The translations under genes and the position numbers were made by a program. Positions 26,674 through 34,369 of a stretch of DNA of 64,000 bases are shown here, piece after piece (the first letter of the stretch is position 1; each line of letters opens with the position of its first letter). Location of the stretch: assembly GCF_039533685.1 (NCBI RefSeq), contig NZ_BAAATZ010000030.1:59145-123144 (forward strand), given 5' to 3'. A model generated the notes under the pieces. The model worked only from the letters and a program-made list of their open reading frames with translations. It made no database searches and was not told where the DNA came from. This DNA comes from Actinocorallia aurantiaca. Its GTDB lineage: Bacteria; Actinomycetota; Actinomycetes; Streptosporangiales; Streptosporangiaceae.

Positions 26674-27339
26674 GTGGAGAACGGTGCGGAAGAAGACCGG
26701 GCGCGGGACTGCGTGCTGTGCCCGCCGCTGCGGTTCCGGCTCAACGACATGGCGGAGCTCCCTCCGGCGGTGCTGGCGTCCGATGCCGACTTCTACCTGA
26801 CGCCCGATCTGGCGCCGCTCGTCGAGGGGCACCTGCTCCTGGTCAGCGAACGGCACTGGCAGTGCGGAGGGCAGCTGCCGCCCGCGCTGTGGGAGGGGGC
26901 GATGCGGTGGCGGGACGAGGTCTCGGACTGGTACTCGCGCGCCTACGGGAGTCCGGGCGTCCTGGCGCTGGAGCACGGCCCGGCGGTCCAGGGCGGCGGG
27001 GGCGCGTGCGTCGACCACTTCCACCTGCACCTGCTGCCCGACTCCGGGGAGCTGGGCGGCCGGGTGCGCGCCGCCGTCGAGGCGGCGGGGCTGACCGGAA
27101 GAGAGGCGGGCCACGAGGCCCTGCGCGCGCTCCACGACCAGGGGCGCTCCTACGCGCTGGTCGGCGAGCGGGTGTACCCGGCCGAGGAGCTGCCCGGCCA
27201 GTTCCTGCGCGGCGCGGTGCTCGACGGCGCGCCCGTCTGGCGCTGGCAGGAGCTGTTCGGCCTGCCCTCCAGCCGAAAGCGGTTCCACGCGACGGTCGAG
27301 GCGCTCACGCCGGGCTACCGGTGCGAAAGCCACCAGTAG
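26674..27339 (+). CDS. HIT-family hydrolase
   Basis: 221-residue protein with an N-terminal CVLCPP pair and a histidine triad in CVDHFHLHLLP, as in HIT nucleotide hydrolases and transferases. GTG start with GGAGGG about 9 bases upstream. The rest of the family core is diverged and the C-terminal half has no domain I recognise. Its 3' end overlaps the convergent PfkB gene by 25 bases. Confidence 0.78.
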   Translation: MENGAEEDRARDCVLCPPLRFRLNDMAELPPAVLASDADFYLTPDLAPLVEGHLLLVSERHWQCGGQLPPALWEGAMRWRDEVSDWYSRAYGSPGVLALEHGPAVQGGGGACVDHFHLHLLPDSGELGGRVRAAVEAAGLTGREAGHEALRALHDQGRSYALVGERVYPAEELPGQFLRGAVLDGAPVWRWQELFGLPSSRKRFHATVEALTPGYRCESHQ

Positions 27340-28187
27340 AGCTCGCTGGCGGTCAGCCGGTCGCCGAAGCCGGTGCGCTCGGTGACGCCCGACCGGAAAC
27401 CGGTGGGGTAGCTCAGGCGCAGCCGGCCGCGCTGGTAGGCCAGGACGTGCTCCATCGCGGTGGGGCCGTCGCGCAGCAGCCACAGCGGGTCGTGGCCGGT
27501 GAGGCCGTCGAGCCGCCCGGGCAGGGGAGCCCCCTCCTCCAGCAGGCCGGCGAGGGTGGGCACCTCGGTGATGACGACGTCGGCCAGCTCCAGGGCGGGC
27601 AGCACGCCGGCCAGGGGGAGCCGGTCGGGCAGGTCGTGGGGGACGAGGTCGAAGGCGACGGGGGTGCCGTGCGAGCGGGCCAGGGCCATGGCCTCCAGCA
27701 GGGCCGCGCGGGAACGTTCCTCCAGGAGCGCGTAGCCGTCGGCGACCAGCAGGTCCGAGGCGGCGATGGCGGCCCGTCCGGCGCGGACGTCGTCGGGGGT
27801 GAGCCGGGGGGCCCGCTCGCCGGCGACGAGCAGGCGGGCGCCGGGGTCGCGGAGCATGACCGCGCAGCCGTTCTCCTGCTCGGGATCGGCGTACAGCAGG
27901 TCGGTGACCCCGAGGTCGCGCAGGGTCGCGCGGATGACCGGGGTGAAGGAGTCGTCCCCGACCCGGCCGAGGATCCCGATGTGCTTGAAGTGCTCGCGGG
28001 CGTTCCTGGCGAAGTTGACGGCGGTGCCGGCGATGAGGGGCCGCAGAGGCGCGTACACCAGCCGGTCGGATTCCATGTCGGTGAACCTGGCGGGGATCCG
28101 GGCGCGCAGTTCGACGCGCACGTCGCCCAGGACGGTCAGTGCGAACCTCGGCTCCGGCGGGGAACCGAGCCAACGGGCCGGGGTCAT
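27315..28187 (-). CDS. PfkB-family carbohydrate kinase
   Basis: 290-residue ribokinase-fold protein. An N-terminal beta-strand region (LTVLGDVRVEL) and a conserved Gly-rich GTAVNFARNAREHFKHIGILGRVGDD lead to a C-terminal active-site motif TGFGDRLTASELYWWL. The catalytic Asp stands in GFGD rather than the usual GAGD. Substrate cannot be assigned. ATGA overlap with the NUDIX gene upstream suggests a two-gene unit handling sugars or nucleosides. Confidence 0.82.
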   Translation of the reverse strand: MTPARWLGSPPEPRFALTVLGDVRVELRARIPARFTDMESDRLVYAPLRPLIAGTAVNFARNAREHFKHIGILGRVGDDSFTPVIRATLRDLGVTDLLYADPEQENGCAVMLRDPGARLLVAGERAPRLTPDDVRAGRAAIAASDLLVADGYALLEERSRAALLEAMALARSHGTPVAFDLVPHDLPDRLPLAGVLPALELADVVITEVPTLAGLLEEGAPLPGRLDGLTGHDPLWLLRDGPTAMEHVLAYQRGRLRLSYPTGFRSGVTERTGFGDRLTASELYWWLSHR

Positions 28188-28633
28188 GCCAGGTCGGCGC
28201 GGAAGTGTTCCAGCACGGGTTTGAGGCTGGGGATGACGTCGTAGTCCCCGAGTTCGCGGACCGGGACCCAGGCGGACTCGCCGAGGTGGTCGTCCGGGGC
28301 GCGGTGCTCGTCGGTCACGGAGAGCCCCCCGACGGGCCGGCAGGCGCGGGCCACGGCCACCACCCGGACGTCCTCTCCGGGCGTGCCGTCGCCCATCCAC
28401 CAGTCCCACAGGTGGAAGGGCGGGCCGGGCTCGACCCGCAGCCCGACCTCCTCGTAGACCTCGCGGCGGATGTGCTCGTCGAGGTCGTCGTCCTGGGCGA
28501 CCTTGAGGCGGCCGCCCGGCACCTCCCAGCAGCCCGGATGGTGCGGGTCGGAGGCGGACTTGCGGACCAGCAGCACCCGGTCCTCGTCCATGATGAAGGC
28601 CTTCTGCGCGAACTCCAGCCGAGGCTCCGGCAT
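28184..28633 (-). CDS. NUDIX hydrolase
   Basis: 149-residue NUDIX-fold protein. The box runs from VPGGRLK to RREVYEEVGL with an insertion between the first Gly and the RE-x2-EE core compared with the consensus. ATG 28633 is preceded by GGGGAG at good spacing and preferred over a GTG at 28648. It is coupled to the PfkB kinase. Substrate unknown; nucleoside-diphosphate-linked compounds are typical. Confidence 0.85.
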   Translation of the reverse strand: MPEPRLEFAQKAFIMDEDRVLLVRKSASDPHHPGCWEVPGGRLKVAQDDDLDEHIRREVYEEVGLRVEPGPPFHLWDWWMGDGTPGEDVRVVAVARACRPVGGLSVTDEHRAPDDHLGESAWVPVRELGDYDVIPSLKPVLEHFRADLA

Positions 28634-28702
28634 CTGTCGTCTCCCCACACCAGGACGGCACGAGAGGGTGCCCGCCGTGTCTCCAGGGTAACCGCGCTCC
28701 GG

Positions 28703-29719
28703 TCACACGGCACGTTCCTGGCCGGAACCTGACGTCCCGGCCTCTTTCTCGAACCGTTCGAGAGGCATGGTCCGCTCGGACGGCTCCGCCGGGCCGAGCT
28801 CCTCCGCGGGAGAGGGGGATTCCGTCGCGGCGGGCCCTCCGGCGGGTTGCCCGACCTGGAGCAGGACCTCGCCCGAGCAGTGCGGGCAGACGACGCTCAC
28901 CCCCGTGGCGGGAGCGGACGGCTCCGCCGGGCGGCGGCGCAGGTCGCGGGCGGTGCGCGCGCCGACGAACAGCAGGCCGAGCAGGGGCCAGGCCCAGGGG
29001 TAGGAGGAGGTCTCCGCGGTGAAGACGATCTCCCGCGCCAGGCCCTCGACGCGTCCGGTCACCTGGTAGTCGCCCAGGGCGGGGGCGCCGAAGGCGACCG
29101 GGACCCGGTAGGTGCGCTCCTCCCCGGGGGAGAGGGTGCCCGTGGCCGGGGCGGTCAGCACGCCGGTCGGGTCGGGCGCGCGGCCGGACATGAGCGTCAC
29201 CGGGGCGTCGGTCACCGCGACCTCCCCGTCGTTGCGCACGGTGTAGACGAGGGTGCGTTCGGCGGCCCCGCCCAGCCAGGCGAGGGAGAGGCCGCCGCCC
29301 TCCAGCGCGACGCGGGTCACGGTGAGGGAGGGCGCCTGGGCGGAGGCCTGCTCGCGCTGGGCGGGGGTGAGCGTCCCGGCGCCCTTGACGGTGATGGGGA
29401 CGGTCCGGGCGGTGCCGCCGTTGACCGGGCGCACCGACACCACGCAGGGGCAGGCCACGGGCGGCTTCACGACGTTCAGCAGGACGGTCCCGGTGCCCTG
29501 CGCGCCCACGTGGGTGGTGGCGGAGGCGGCCACCGCGCAGTCGGCGGTGCCGCGCCTGCCTTCGTTGCCGCACAGTTCGACGGCGACGTTCCCGCTCGGC
29601 CAGCCGGCGAGCCGCACGGTCACCGTCTGCCCGGCCTTCACCTCGTTCCGGTCGAGTTCGACCGTCGCGCCCGGGGCGTTCGCGGGCATCAGGGCCAGTG
29701 CCAGCAGGAGGGTCTTCAC
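28703..29719 (-). CDS. Secreted/membrane protein with Ig-like (neocarzinostatin-like) ectodomain and cytosolic CPHC tail
   Basis: 338 residues. A signal peptide (about 1-18) precedes an Ig-like domain (about 19-115) with paired Cys (VELCG, ADC and ACPC), resembling the neocarzinostatin fold. A second beta domain (about 130-230), a membrane helix (about 236-252) and a cytosolic tail follow. The tail contains a single CPHC knuckle and is Pro/Glu-rich. It is the last gene of the minus-strand arm of the iron island. The fold assignment is my inference from pattern; no enzyme motif is visible. Confidence 0.65.
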   Translation of the reverse strand: MKTLLLALALMPANAPGATVELDRNEVKAGQTVTVRLAGWPSGNVAVELCGNEGRRGTADCAVAASATTHVGAQGTGTVLLNVVKPPVACPCVVSVRPVNGGTARTVPITVKGAGTLTPAQREQASAQAPSLTVTRVALEGGGLSLAWLGGAAERTLVYTVRNDGEVAVTDAPVTLMSGRAPDPTGVLTAPATGTLSPGEERTYRVPVAFGAPALGDYQVTGRVEGLAREIVFTAETSSYPWAWPLLGLLFVGARTARDLRRRPAEPSAPATGVSVVCPHCSGEVLLQVGQPAGGPAATESPSPAEELGPAEPSERTMPLERFEKEAGTSGSGQERAV

Positions 29720-29756
29720 GCTTTCACCATCACAGTCGGTACTCCGGTCGGGGTTC

Positions 29757-30674
29757 TCAGCGGCGGACGGCGGGCCGTCGCCGGCGGGCCAGCAGGAGGA
29801 GGAAGAGGGCGAGGATGCCGAGTCCGGCCCAGGGCACCATCCAGAACGCGGCGGTGCGGGTGGTCAGGGAGGGCTTGGACGGCGAGACCCCGTCCGGGTC
29901 GGAGGGGGTGATCCTGACCGCCGCCTGGAGGCGGACCGCGGGCAGCACCCCGGAGACGCTGTCGGTGAAGGTGTAGGAGGAGCCGGGGAGCAGTTCGGGG
30001 ACCTCGCGTTCGGCGGGGGTGCCCTGCGGCCAGTCCAGGGGGCCGCGGACGTAGACGCGGGCGTCTCCCGACAGCCGGACGTTGCCGGTGTTGCGCACCC
30101 GGTAGGTCACCTTGACGGTGCGCTTGCCCAGCACCGGCCCGGTGTCCCCGGTCGAGATGCGGTCGACCTGCAGGGACGAGGTGAGCGGGCCGTTGACCCG
30201 CAGGTAGACCCGGGCGGCGACCCGGCGGTCGACGTTGAGTTTCTGGCCGCCGGAGGTGGTCTCCTGCTGGGTGACCGCGGCGAGGACGCCGCCGGTGTGG
30301 TCGCCGGGGGTGGCGTTGGCCGGGACCTTCAGGGTGAAGGGGACGTCCACCCGCTTGCCGGGCTTCACGGTCAGGGTGGACTTCTCCAGGGAGATCCAGG
30401 AACCGAGGTCCGTGCTCTGCCTGTCGGCGGTCAGCAGGGCGAAGGAGCCGTCCTCGGTGTTGAAGGCGTCGGTGGAGTAGAGCCGGAAGGTGAGCTTGCG
30501 GTCGCTGCGGTTGGTGATGCCGACGGTGTCGCGGATCTGCTGCCCGGGCGCCGCGGTGTAGGTGAAGTAGTCGCGGCCGGTGGGCCCTTGGGGCCCGGAC
30601 GGCTGGACCGACCAGCTGAAGTCGCCGGCCGGGGCCAGCGCCAGGCTCGCGGCCAGGAGCCAGGGTGTGAACAT
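29757..30674 (-). CDS. DUF916 (WxL-interacting/peptidoglycan-binding) domain membrane protein
   Basis: 305 residues: signal peptide, then a DUF916-type beta domain (about 22-140, with ITNRSDRKLTFRLYSTDAFN and NATPGDHTGGVLAAV). A second Ig-like domain (about 145-260) and a C-terminal anchor (PWAGLGILALFLLLLA followed by RRRR) complete it. In Firmicutes, DUF916 proteins partner WxL surface proteins and bind peptidoglycan. Here the upstream neighbour is a WxL-like protein, so a cell-wall display pair is the likely role. Confidence 0.8.
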   Translation of the reverse strand: MFTPWLLAASLALAPAGDFSWSVQPSGPQGPTGRDYFTYTAAPGQQIRDTVGITNRSDRKLTFRLYSTDAFNTEDGSFALLTADRQSTDLGSWISLEKSTLTVKPGKRVDVPFTLKVPANATPGDHTGGVLAAVTQQETTSGGQKLNVDRRVAARVYLRVNGPLTSSLQVDRISTGDTGPVLGKRTVKVTYRVRNTGNVRLSGDARVYVRGPLDWPQGTPAEREVPELLPGSSYTFTDSVSGVLPAVRLQAAVRITPSDPDGVSPSKPSLTTRTAAFWMVPWAGLGILALFLLLLARRRRPAVRR

Positions 30675-30771
30675 GGACGTGCTCCGGGAGAATGGGGACG
30701 CGGGATGAGGACGTCGTCACCGTCCTCATCCCGTGTCCGGTCCTGCTGCGAGGGTCGAAGGGTCGTTCGGA

Positions 30772-31737
30772 CTACGAGAGGGTCAGGGTGAGGGTGCCGG
30801 TGTAGGTGCCGGTGGAGGCTCCCGCCGGGATCTTCAGGTCCAGGGCGGCGCCGAGGTCGAAGATCCCGCCGCTGAGGCCGCCTTCGGCGGAGCCGAGGGT
30901 GCGCGCCTGGTCCAGCCCCGTGACCGCCTGGCCCGGAGTGGCCTGGCCCTGGGAGCCGTCGCCGGTGGAGGCGGCGCTGGGCGTCCAGGAGAGGTTGGAG
31001 CCGGGGATGGTGCGGCCCTCGGTCGAGGTGAAGTCGCCGACCTGGCCGACCAGGCTCCAGCCGGCGTCGGTGCCGCGGGTGTCGGTGACGGTCGCGGTGT
31101 TGAGCGCGCCGGTGGCGTTGCCGCCCCGGGAGGCCGAGCTGAGCGTCACGCTCTGGCCCGCGACGGACAGGGAGAGGGAACCGCCCTGGGAGACCTCCGC
31201 GGTGATGGTCTGCTCCGCGGTGGAGCCGCTGTTCCCCGGGTTTCCGGTGCCGGGCTCGCCGGTGCCGGGGTCGGTGGTCTGCCCGGTGAAGTTCACCGGG
31301 ATGAAGGTGTCCTGGCTTCGGTCGGCGGAGCCGTGCGCGGCGAAGGTGAGCACGTAGCACTGGGTCTTCAGGCAGTCGACGGCGTTGCCGTCGCCGTCGG
31401 TGTAGGAGGCGGAGACCTCCAGCGTGGTGGAGAACGTCCCGTCGGCCTTGAGGACGTCCTGCCCGGCGGAGGGGGTGGCGCCGACGCGCACCCACTTGGT
31501 CTTCTGGTAGGCGTTCGCGTTGGTGTGGTAGTCGGCGTTCTTGGGGCCGAAGGAGACGTAGACGCCCAGGGCGTTGGCGGTGAAGCCGGAGCCGTTGACG
31601 GTGAGGGTCTGCCCCGCCGGGTCGGCGCCGGAGGAGGGGTCGACGGTGATCCCGGGGCCCGCGGCCAGCGCGGGGGAGGAGAGACCGAAGACGGCGAGTC
31701 CCGCACCCAGCAGGATGGGGAGTGCGCGGTGGCGCAT
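30772..31737 (-). CDS. Secreted WxL-like surface protein with Ig-like N-terminal domain
   Basis: 321 residues with a clear signal peptide (cut after ALA near 26). The N-terminal domain (about 28-150) has GVYVSFGPK and a paired-Cys motif VDCLKTQC followed by FAAHGSADRSQDT, shared with two neighbours. After a Thr/Gly-rich linker, the C-terminal domain (about 175-321) resembles a WxL domain: GWSLVGQVGDF, SNLSWTP and a terminal YTGTLTLTLS. The second W of the WxL pair is replaced by Leu. A DtxR-like box lies 23 bases upstream, so iron repression is likely. Confidence 0.7.
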   Translation of the reverse strand: MRHRALPILLGAGLAVFGLSSPALAAGPGITVDPSSGADPAGQTLTVNGSGFTANALGVYVSFGPKNADYHTNANAYQKTKWVRVGATPSAGQDVLKADGTFSTTLEVSASYTDGDGNAVDCLKTQCYVLTFAAHGSADRSQDTFIPVNFTGQTTDPGTGEPGTGNPGNSGSTAEQTITAEVSQGGSLSLSVAGQSVTLSSASRGGNATGALNTATVTDTRGTDAGWSLVGQVGDFTSTEGRTIPGSNLSWTPSAASTGDGSQGQATPGQAVTGLDQARTLGSAEGGLSGGIFDLGAALDLKIPAGASTGTYTGTLTLTLS

Positions 31738-31759
31738 GTTGCTCCTTGCGTCGTAGCTA

Positions 31760-31782
31760 AGTTAGGTAAGCCTTACCTAACT
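31760..31782. promoter_or_regulatory. Iron box (DtxR/IdeR operator)
   Basis: TTAGGTAAGCCTTACCTAA at 31762-31780 is a perfect 19-base palindrome and extends to 23 bases. It matches the DtxR/IdeR consensus TTAGGTTAGSCTAACCTAA closely. It lies between the divergent WxL-like gene and DUF2470 gene and could control both. The regulator itself is not in the window. Confidence 0.88.
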
Positions 31783-31833
31783 CGTGTGGAGTACCGTAGC
31801 GGACGCATGTTCAGAGATCCAGAAAGGACCCCC

Positions 31834-32148
31834 ATGTCTCAGATGTCCGGTCTTCCGTTCGGCCCTGAGGTGGTCGCGGCCATCACCGCCCACATGAACG
31901 GCGACCACGCGGAGGACAACGCCCTCATCTGCCGCGGCCTGGGCGGCGTCGAGGCCGTCAGCGCGGTGAACACCGGCCTCGACGCCGAGGCGATGGTCTT
32001 CGAGGCGGTGCTCGCCGACGGTGCCGAGCGGGAGGTCCGCGTCCCCTTCAGTGAGCCGATAAAGGACCGCGTCCAGGTGCGGCACGAGGTGGTGCGCATG
32101 TACCAGGAGGCCTGTGCCGCGCTCGGCGTGACCCCGCGGGGGCACTGA
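31834..32148 (+). CDS. DUF2470 domain protein (heme-utilisation associated)
   Basis: 104-residue protein consisting of one DUF2470 domain: HMNGDHAEDNALICRG, VRVPFSEPIKDR and EVVRMYQEA. This domain is found in HugZ-type heme-degrading proteins and near heme uptake genes. Alone it may bind heme or act as an accessory. ATG 31834 has AAAGGA upstream and is preferred to ATG 31807. It faces an iron box, placing it in the heme regulon. Confidence 0.85.
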   Translation: MSQMSGLPFGPEVVAAITAHMNGDHAEDNALICRGLGGVEAVSAVNTGLDAEAMVFEAVLADGAEREVRVPFSEPIKDRVQVRHEVVRMYQEACAALGVTPRGH

Positions 32149-32164
32149 GCCCGTCCCGGATGTT

Positions 32165-32200
32165 CGACGGCCCGCGCGGATGTGACCGCGCGGGCCGTCG
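32165..32200. terminator. Bidirectional terminator, 15-bp stem
   Basis: Perfect arms 32165-32179 and 32186-32200 with a 6-base loop lie between the convergent DUF2470 gene and the Ig-like membrane protein gene. Confidence 0.8.
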
Positions 32201-32205
32201 GCGTC

Positions 32206-32991
32206 TCATCTGCGGGACGGCCTGCGCCGGGTGAACGCGCGGGCGGCGAAGCCGATGCCGAAGACGGCGGCGACGGCGGTCCAGAACGGCCAGGCGGGAA
32301 CGGCGTCGGAGGAGCTGACCGTCACGGCCTCCACCTCCTCCGCCGCGACCGTCGTGGCCTCGGGGGCGTTCGCGGGCGTGGATCCCGCCGGAGCGCTGCT
32401 CGCCGTCGCCTTGGCGGTCTTCGACGGAGTCGGAGACGCGCTGGTGGAGGGGGCGCTGGACGGCTTGGGCGGAGCGCCGCTGTTTCCGGGCTTCTCGCTC
32501 GCGGTGTCGGCCGGGCCTGCCTTGAAGGTGAGGGGCGTGGAGGTGTCCTGGCTGCGGTCGGGCGAGCCGTGCGCGGCGAAGGTGAGGATGTAGCACTGCG
32601 TCTTCAGGCAGTCCACCTTCTCGCCGTTGCCGTCGGTGAACCGCGCCTTCACGGACAGGGTGGTGCTGAAGGAGCCGTCCTTGGACAGGGGCGCCTGGCC
32701 GGGGCTGCCCCCCGCGCCTTTCACGTGCACCCAGCGTGCCGCGCCGAAGGCGTTCGCGTCCTGGTGGAAATTCGCCTTTTTCGGGCCGAAGACCACGTAG
32801 ACGCCGAAGCCGTTGTTGCCGACGGCGTCGAAGCCCGAGCCGCTGACGGAGACGGACGCCCCCGAGGCGGACAGGCCGGTGGCCGGGGCGACCCGGACGG
32901 AGGCCGCCAGGGCGGGGGAGGCGGTGGCCACGGTCAGCCCGAGGGCCGATCCGAACGCGAGGGCCGTCGCGAGGCTGCGCGTGGGTTTCAT
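32206..32991 (-). CDS. Secreted, membrane-anchored Ig-like protein of the iron island
   Basis: 261 residues. A signal peptide (about 1-29) precedes an Ig-like domain (about 31-157) with FGVYVVFGPKK and the paired-Cys motif VDCLKTQC followed by FAAHGSPDRSQDT. A Pro/Ser/Thr/Ala-rich wall-spanning linker (about 160-230) leads to a C-terminal helix (AWPFWTAVAAVFGIGFAARA) and a basic tail. The N-terminal domain is a clear paralogue of that in the WxL-like protein. Iron-box-like sequences lie between it and the divergent heme oxygenase. Likely a surface heme or hemoprotein receptor, by context only. Confidence 0.7.
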   Translation of the reverse strand: MKPTRSLATALAFGSALGLTVATASPALAASVRVAPATGLSASGASVSVSGSGFDAVGNNGFGVYVVFGPKKANFHQDANAFGAARWVHVKGAGGSPGQAPLSKDGSFSTTLSVKARFTDGNGEKVDCLKTQCYILTFAAHGSPDRSQDTSTPLTFKAGPADTASEKPGNSGAPPKPSSAPSTSASPTPSKTAKATASSAPAGSTPANAPEATTVAAEEVEAVTVSSSDAVPAWPFWTAVAAVFGIGFAARAFTRRRPSRR

Positions 32992-33005
32992 GCGGGACCA
33001 ATCAC

Positions 33006-33049
33006 TGAGGTAAGGCTGCCCTATTTTTTCTTAGGTGAGCCTAAGCTAA
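33006..33049. promoter_or_regulatory. Iron box(es) between the Ig-like gene and heme oxygenase
   Basis: TTAGGTGAGCCTAAGCTAA (33031-33049) is a good DtxR/IdeR match. A weaker one, TGAGGTAAGGCTGCCCTAT (33006-33024), lies next to it, centred 25 bases away. They sit in the 122-base divergent region and probably control both the Ig-like gene and the heme oxygenase-hmuTUV operon. Confidence 0.75.
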
Positions 33050-33113
33050 GGTACTCCCCGATGTGGATCAACTGGGCAAACGGCCCAAATCGTGACAAAG
33101 GAGTAGTGCCCGA

Positions 33114-33773
33114 ATGACTCAGCCCCCAGGGGACCCCTTCTCCACCGTGCTGCGGCAGGCGAGCATCCAGGACCACGCCGACGCGGAGGCCAACGGCTAC
33201 ATGAGCGACCTCATGGGCGGGAACCTGCCGATCTCGGCGTACGCCGCGCTGACCGCCCGGCTGCACCCGGTGTACACCGCGCTGGAGGAGGCGGCCGAGG
33301 AGATGCGGGACCACCCCGTCGCGGGCGGGTTCGTCTTTCCGGAGCTGTCCCGCAGGCCCGCCCTGGAGGCCGACCTCGCCGAGCTGCTGGGCCCGGACTG
33401 GGCCGGCCGGATCGAGGAGTCGCCCGCCGCGCGCGCCTACTCCTCCCGCATCCGCGAGGTCGCGTTCACCTGGGCCGGCGGCTTCGTGGCGCACCACTAC
33501 GTGCGCTACATGGGGGACCTGTCCGGCGGCCAGGTCATCGGCCGCAGCGTGGAGCGCGCCTACGACCTGAAGGACGGCAGGGCCACCAGTTTCTACCGCT
33601 TCACCGGACTGAAGGTGAAGCCCTTCAAGGACGCCTACCGCCTGCTCATCGACGAGCTCCCCTTCGACGGCGAGGAGAAGGCGCGGGTCATCGACGAGGT
33701 GAAGCTCGCCTACCGGCTCAACACCGCCATCTTCGACGAGCTCGACGCGCTCGAATGGGGCGAGGCGGCATGA
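33114..33773 (+). CDS. Heme oxygenase (biliverdin-producing)
   Basis: 219-residue HmuO-type enzyme that opens heme to biliverdin, CO and ferrous iron. The proximal heme ligand is His21 in SIQDHADAE. The distal-helix glycine signature GDLSGGQ is at 134-140, and the conserved FYRF lies downstream. Length fits the bacterial family. It is the first gene of a plus-strand operon with an Ig-like protein and an ABC heme importer, joined by 4-base overlaps. An iron box upstream implies expression under iron starvation. Confidence 0.95.
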   Translation: MTQPPGDPFSTVLRQASIQDHADAEANGYMSDLMGGNLPISAYAALTARLHPVYTALEEAAEEMRDHPVAGGFVFPELSRRPALEADLAELLGPDWAGRIEESPAARAYSSRIREVAFTWAGGFVAHHYVRYMGDLSGGQVIGRSVERAYDLKDGRATSFYRFTGLKVKPFKDAYRLLIDELPFDGEEKARVIDEVKLAYRLNTAIFDELDALEWGEAA

Positions 33774-34369
33774 AAAGGAAGGCGCCCCTGATCCTGCCCT
33801 TCCTCCTGGCCGGGCTGGCGATGACCGGCACCGCCCACGCGGACGGCGCCAGTGCCAAGGGCTCCCAGGGCCAGACCCTGACCGTGTCGAGCGCGAAGCT
33901 GAAGGACGGCGACACCATCACCGTCACCGGTGAGGGCTTCGACGTGACCAAGGGCATCTACGTCGCGTTGTGCCGTGACACCGGCCCCGAGGAGCTGCCC
34001 AGCCCCTGCGGCGGCGGTGCGGACACCTCCGGCACGGGCGGCGGCTCGCAGTGGATCTCCTCCAACCCGCCGCCGTACGGGAAGGAGCTCGCCATCCCGT
34101 ACGGGGAAGGCGGCACTTTCAAGGTCGAGCTGGCGGCCACCCAGAAGGTCGGCGACTTCGACTGCGCCGAGGTCGAGTGCGTGGTCGCCTCCCGCGCCGA
34201 CCACACGCGCAGCTCCGACCGCTCCCAGGACGTGCGGGTCCCCGTCGAGTTCGGCGGCTCCGGCGGCGGACGGCTCCTGGTGATCGGCGGCTCGGCCGCG
34301 GCGGCGGTCGTCGTGCTGGGAGCCGGAGGTCTTCTGCTCGCCCGCAGGCGCGGGGCGGCGACCGCATGA
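33770..34369 (+). CDS. Secreted Ig-like protein in the heme operon
   Basis: 199 residues: signal peptide (about 1-24), one Ig-like domain (about 30-165) and a C-terminal membrane helix followed by RRRG. It has GIYVALC plus a paired-Cys motif FDCAEVEC followed by ASRADHTRSSDRSQD, matching the two other Ig-like proteins of the island. ATGA overlap with the heme oxygenase stop and with hmuT ties it to heme uptake. It probably captures or relays heme to HmuT; direct evidence is lacking. Confidence 0.72.
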   Translation: MKRKAPLILPFLLAGLAMTGTAHADGASAKGSQGQTLTVSSAKLKDGDTITVTGEGFDVTKGIYVALCRDTGPEELPSPCGGGADTSGTGGGSQWISSNPPPYGKELAIPYGEGGTFKVELAATQKVGDFDCAEVECVVASRADHTRSSDRSQDVRVPVEFGGSGGGRLLVIGGSAAAAVVVLGAGGLLLARRRGAATA

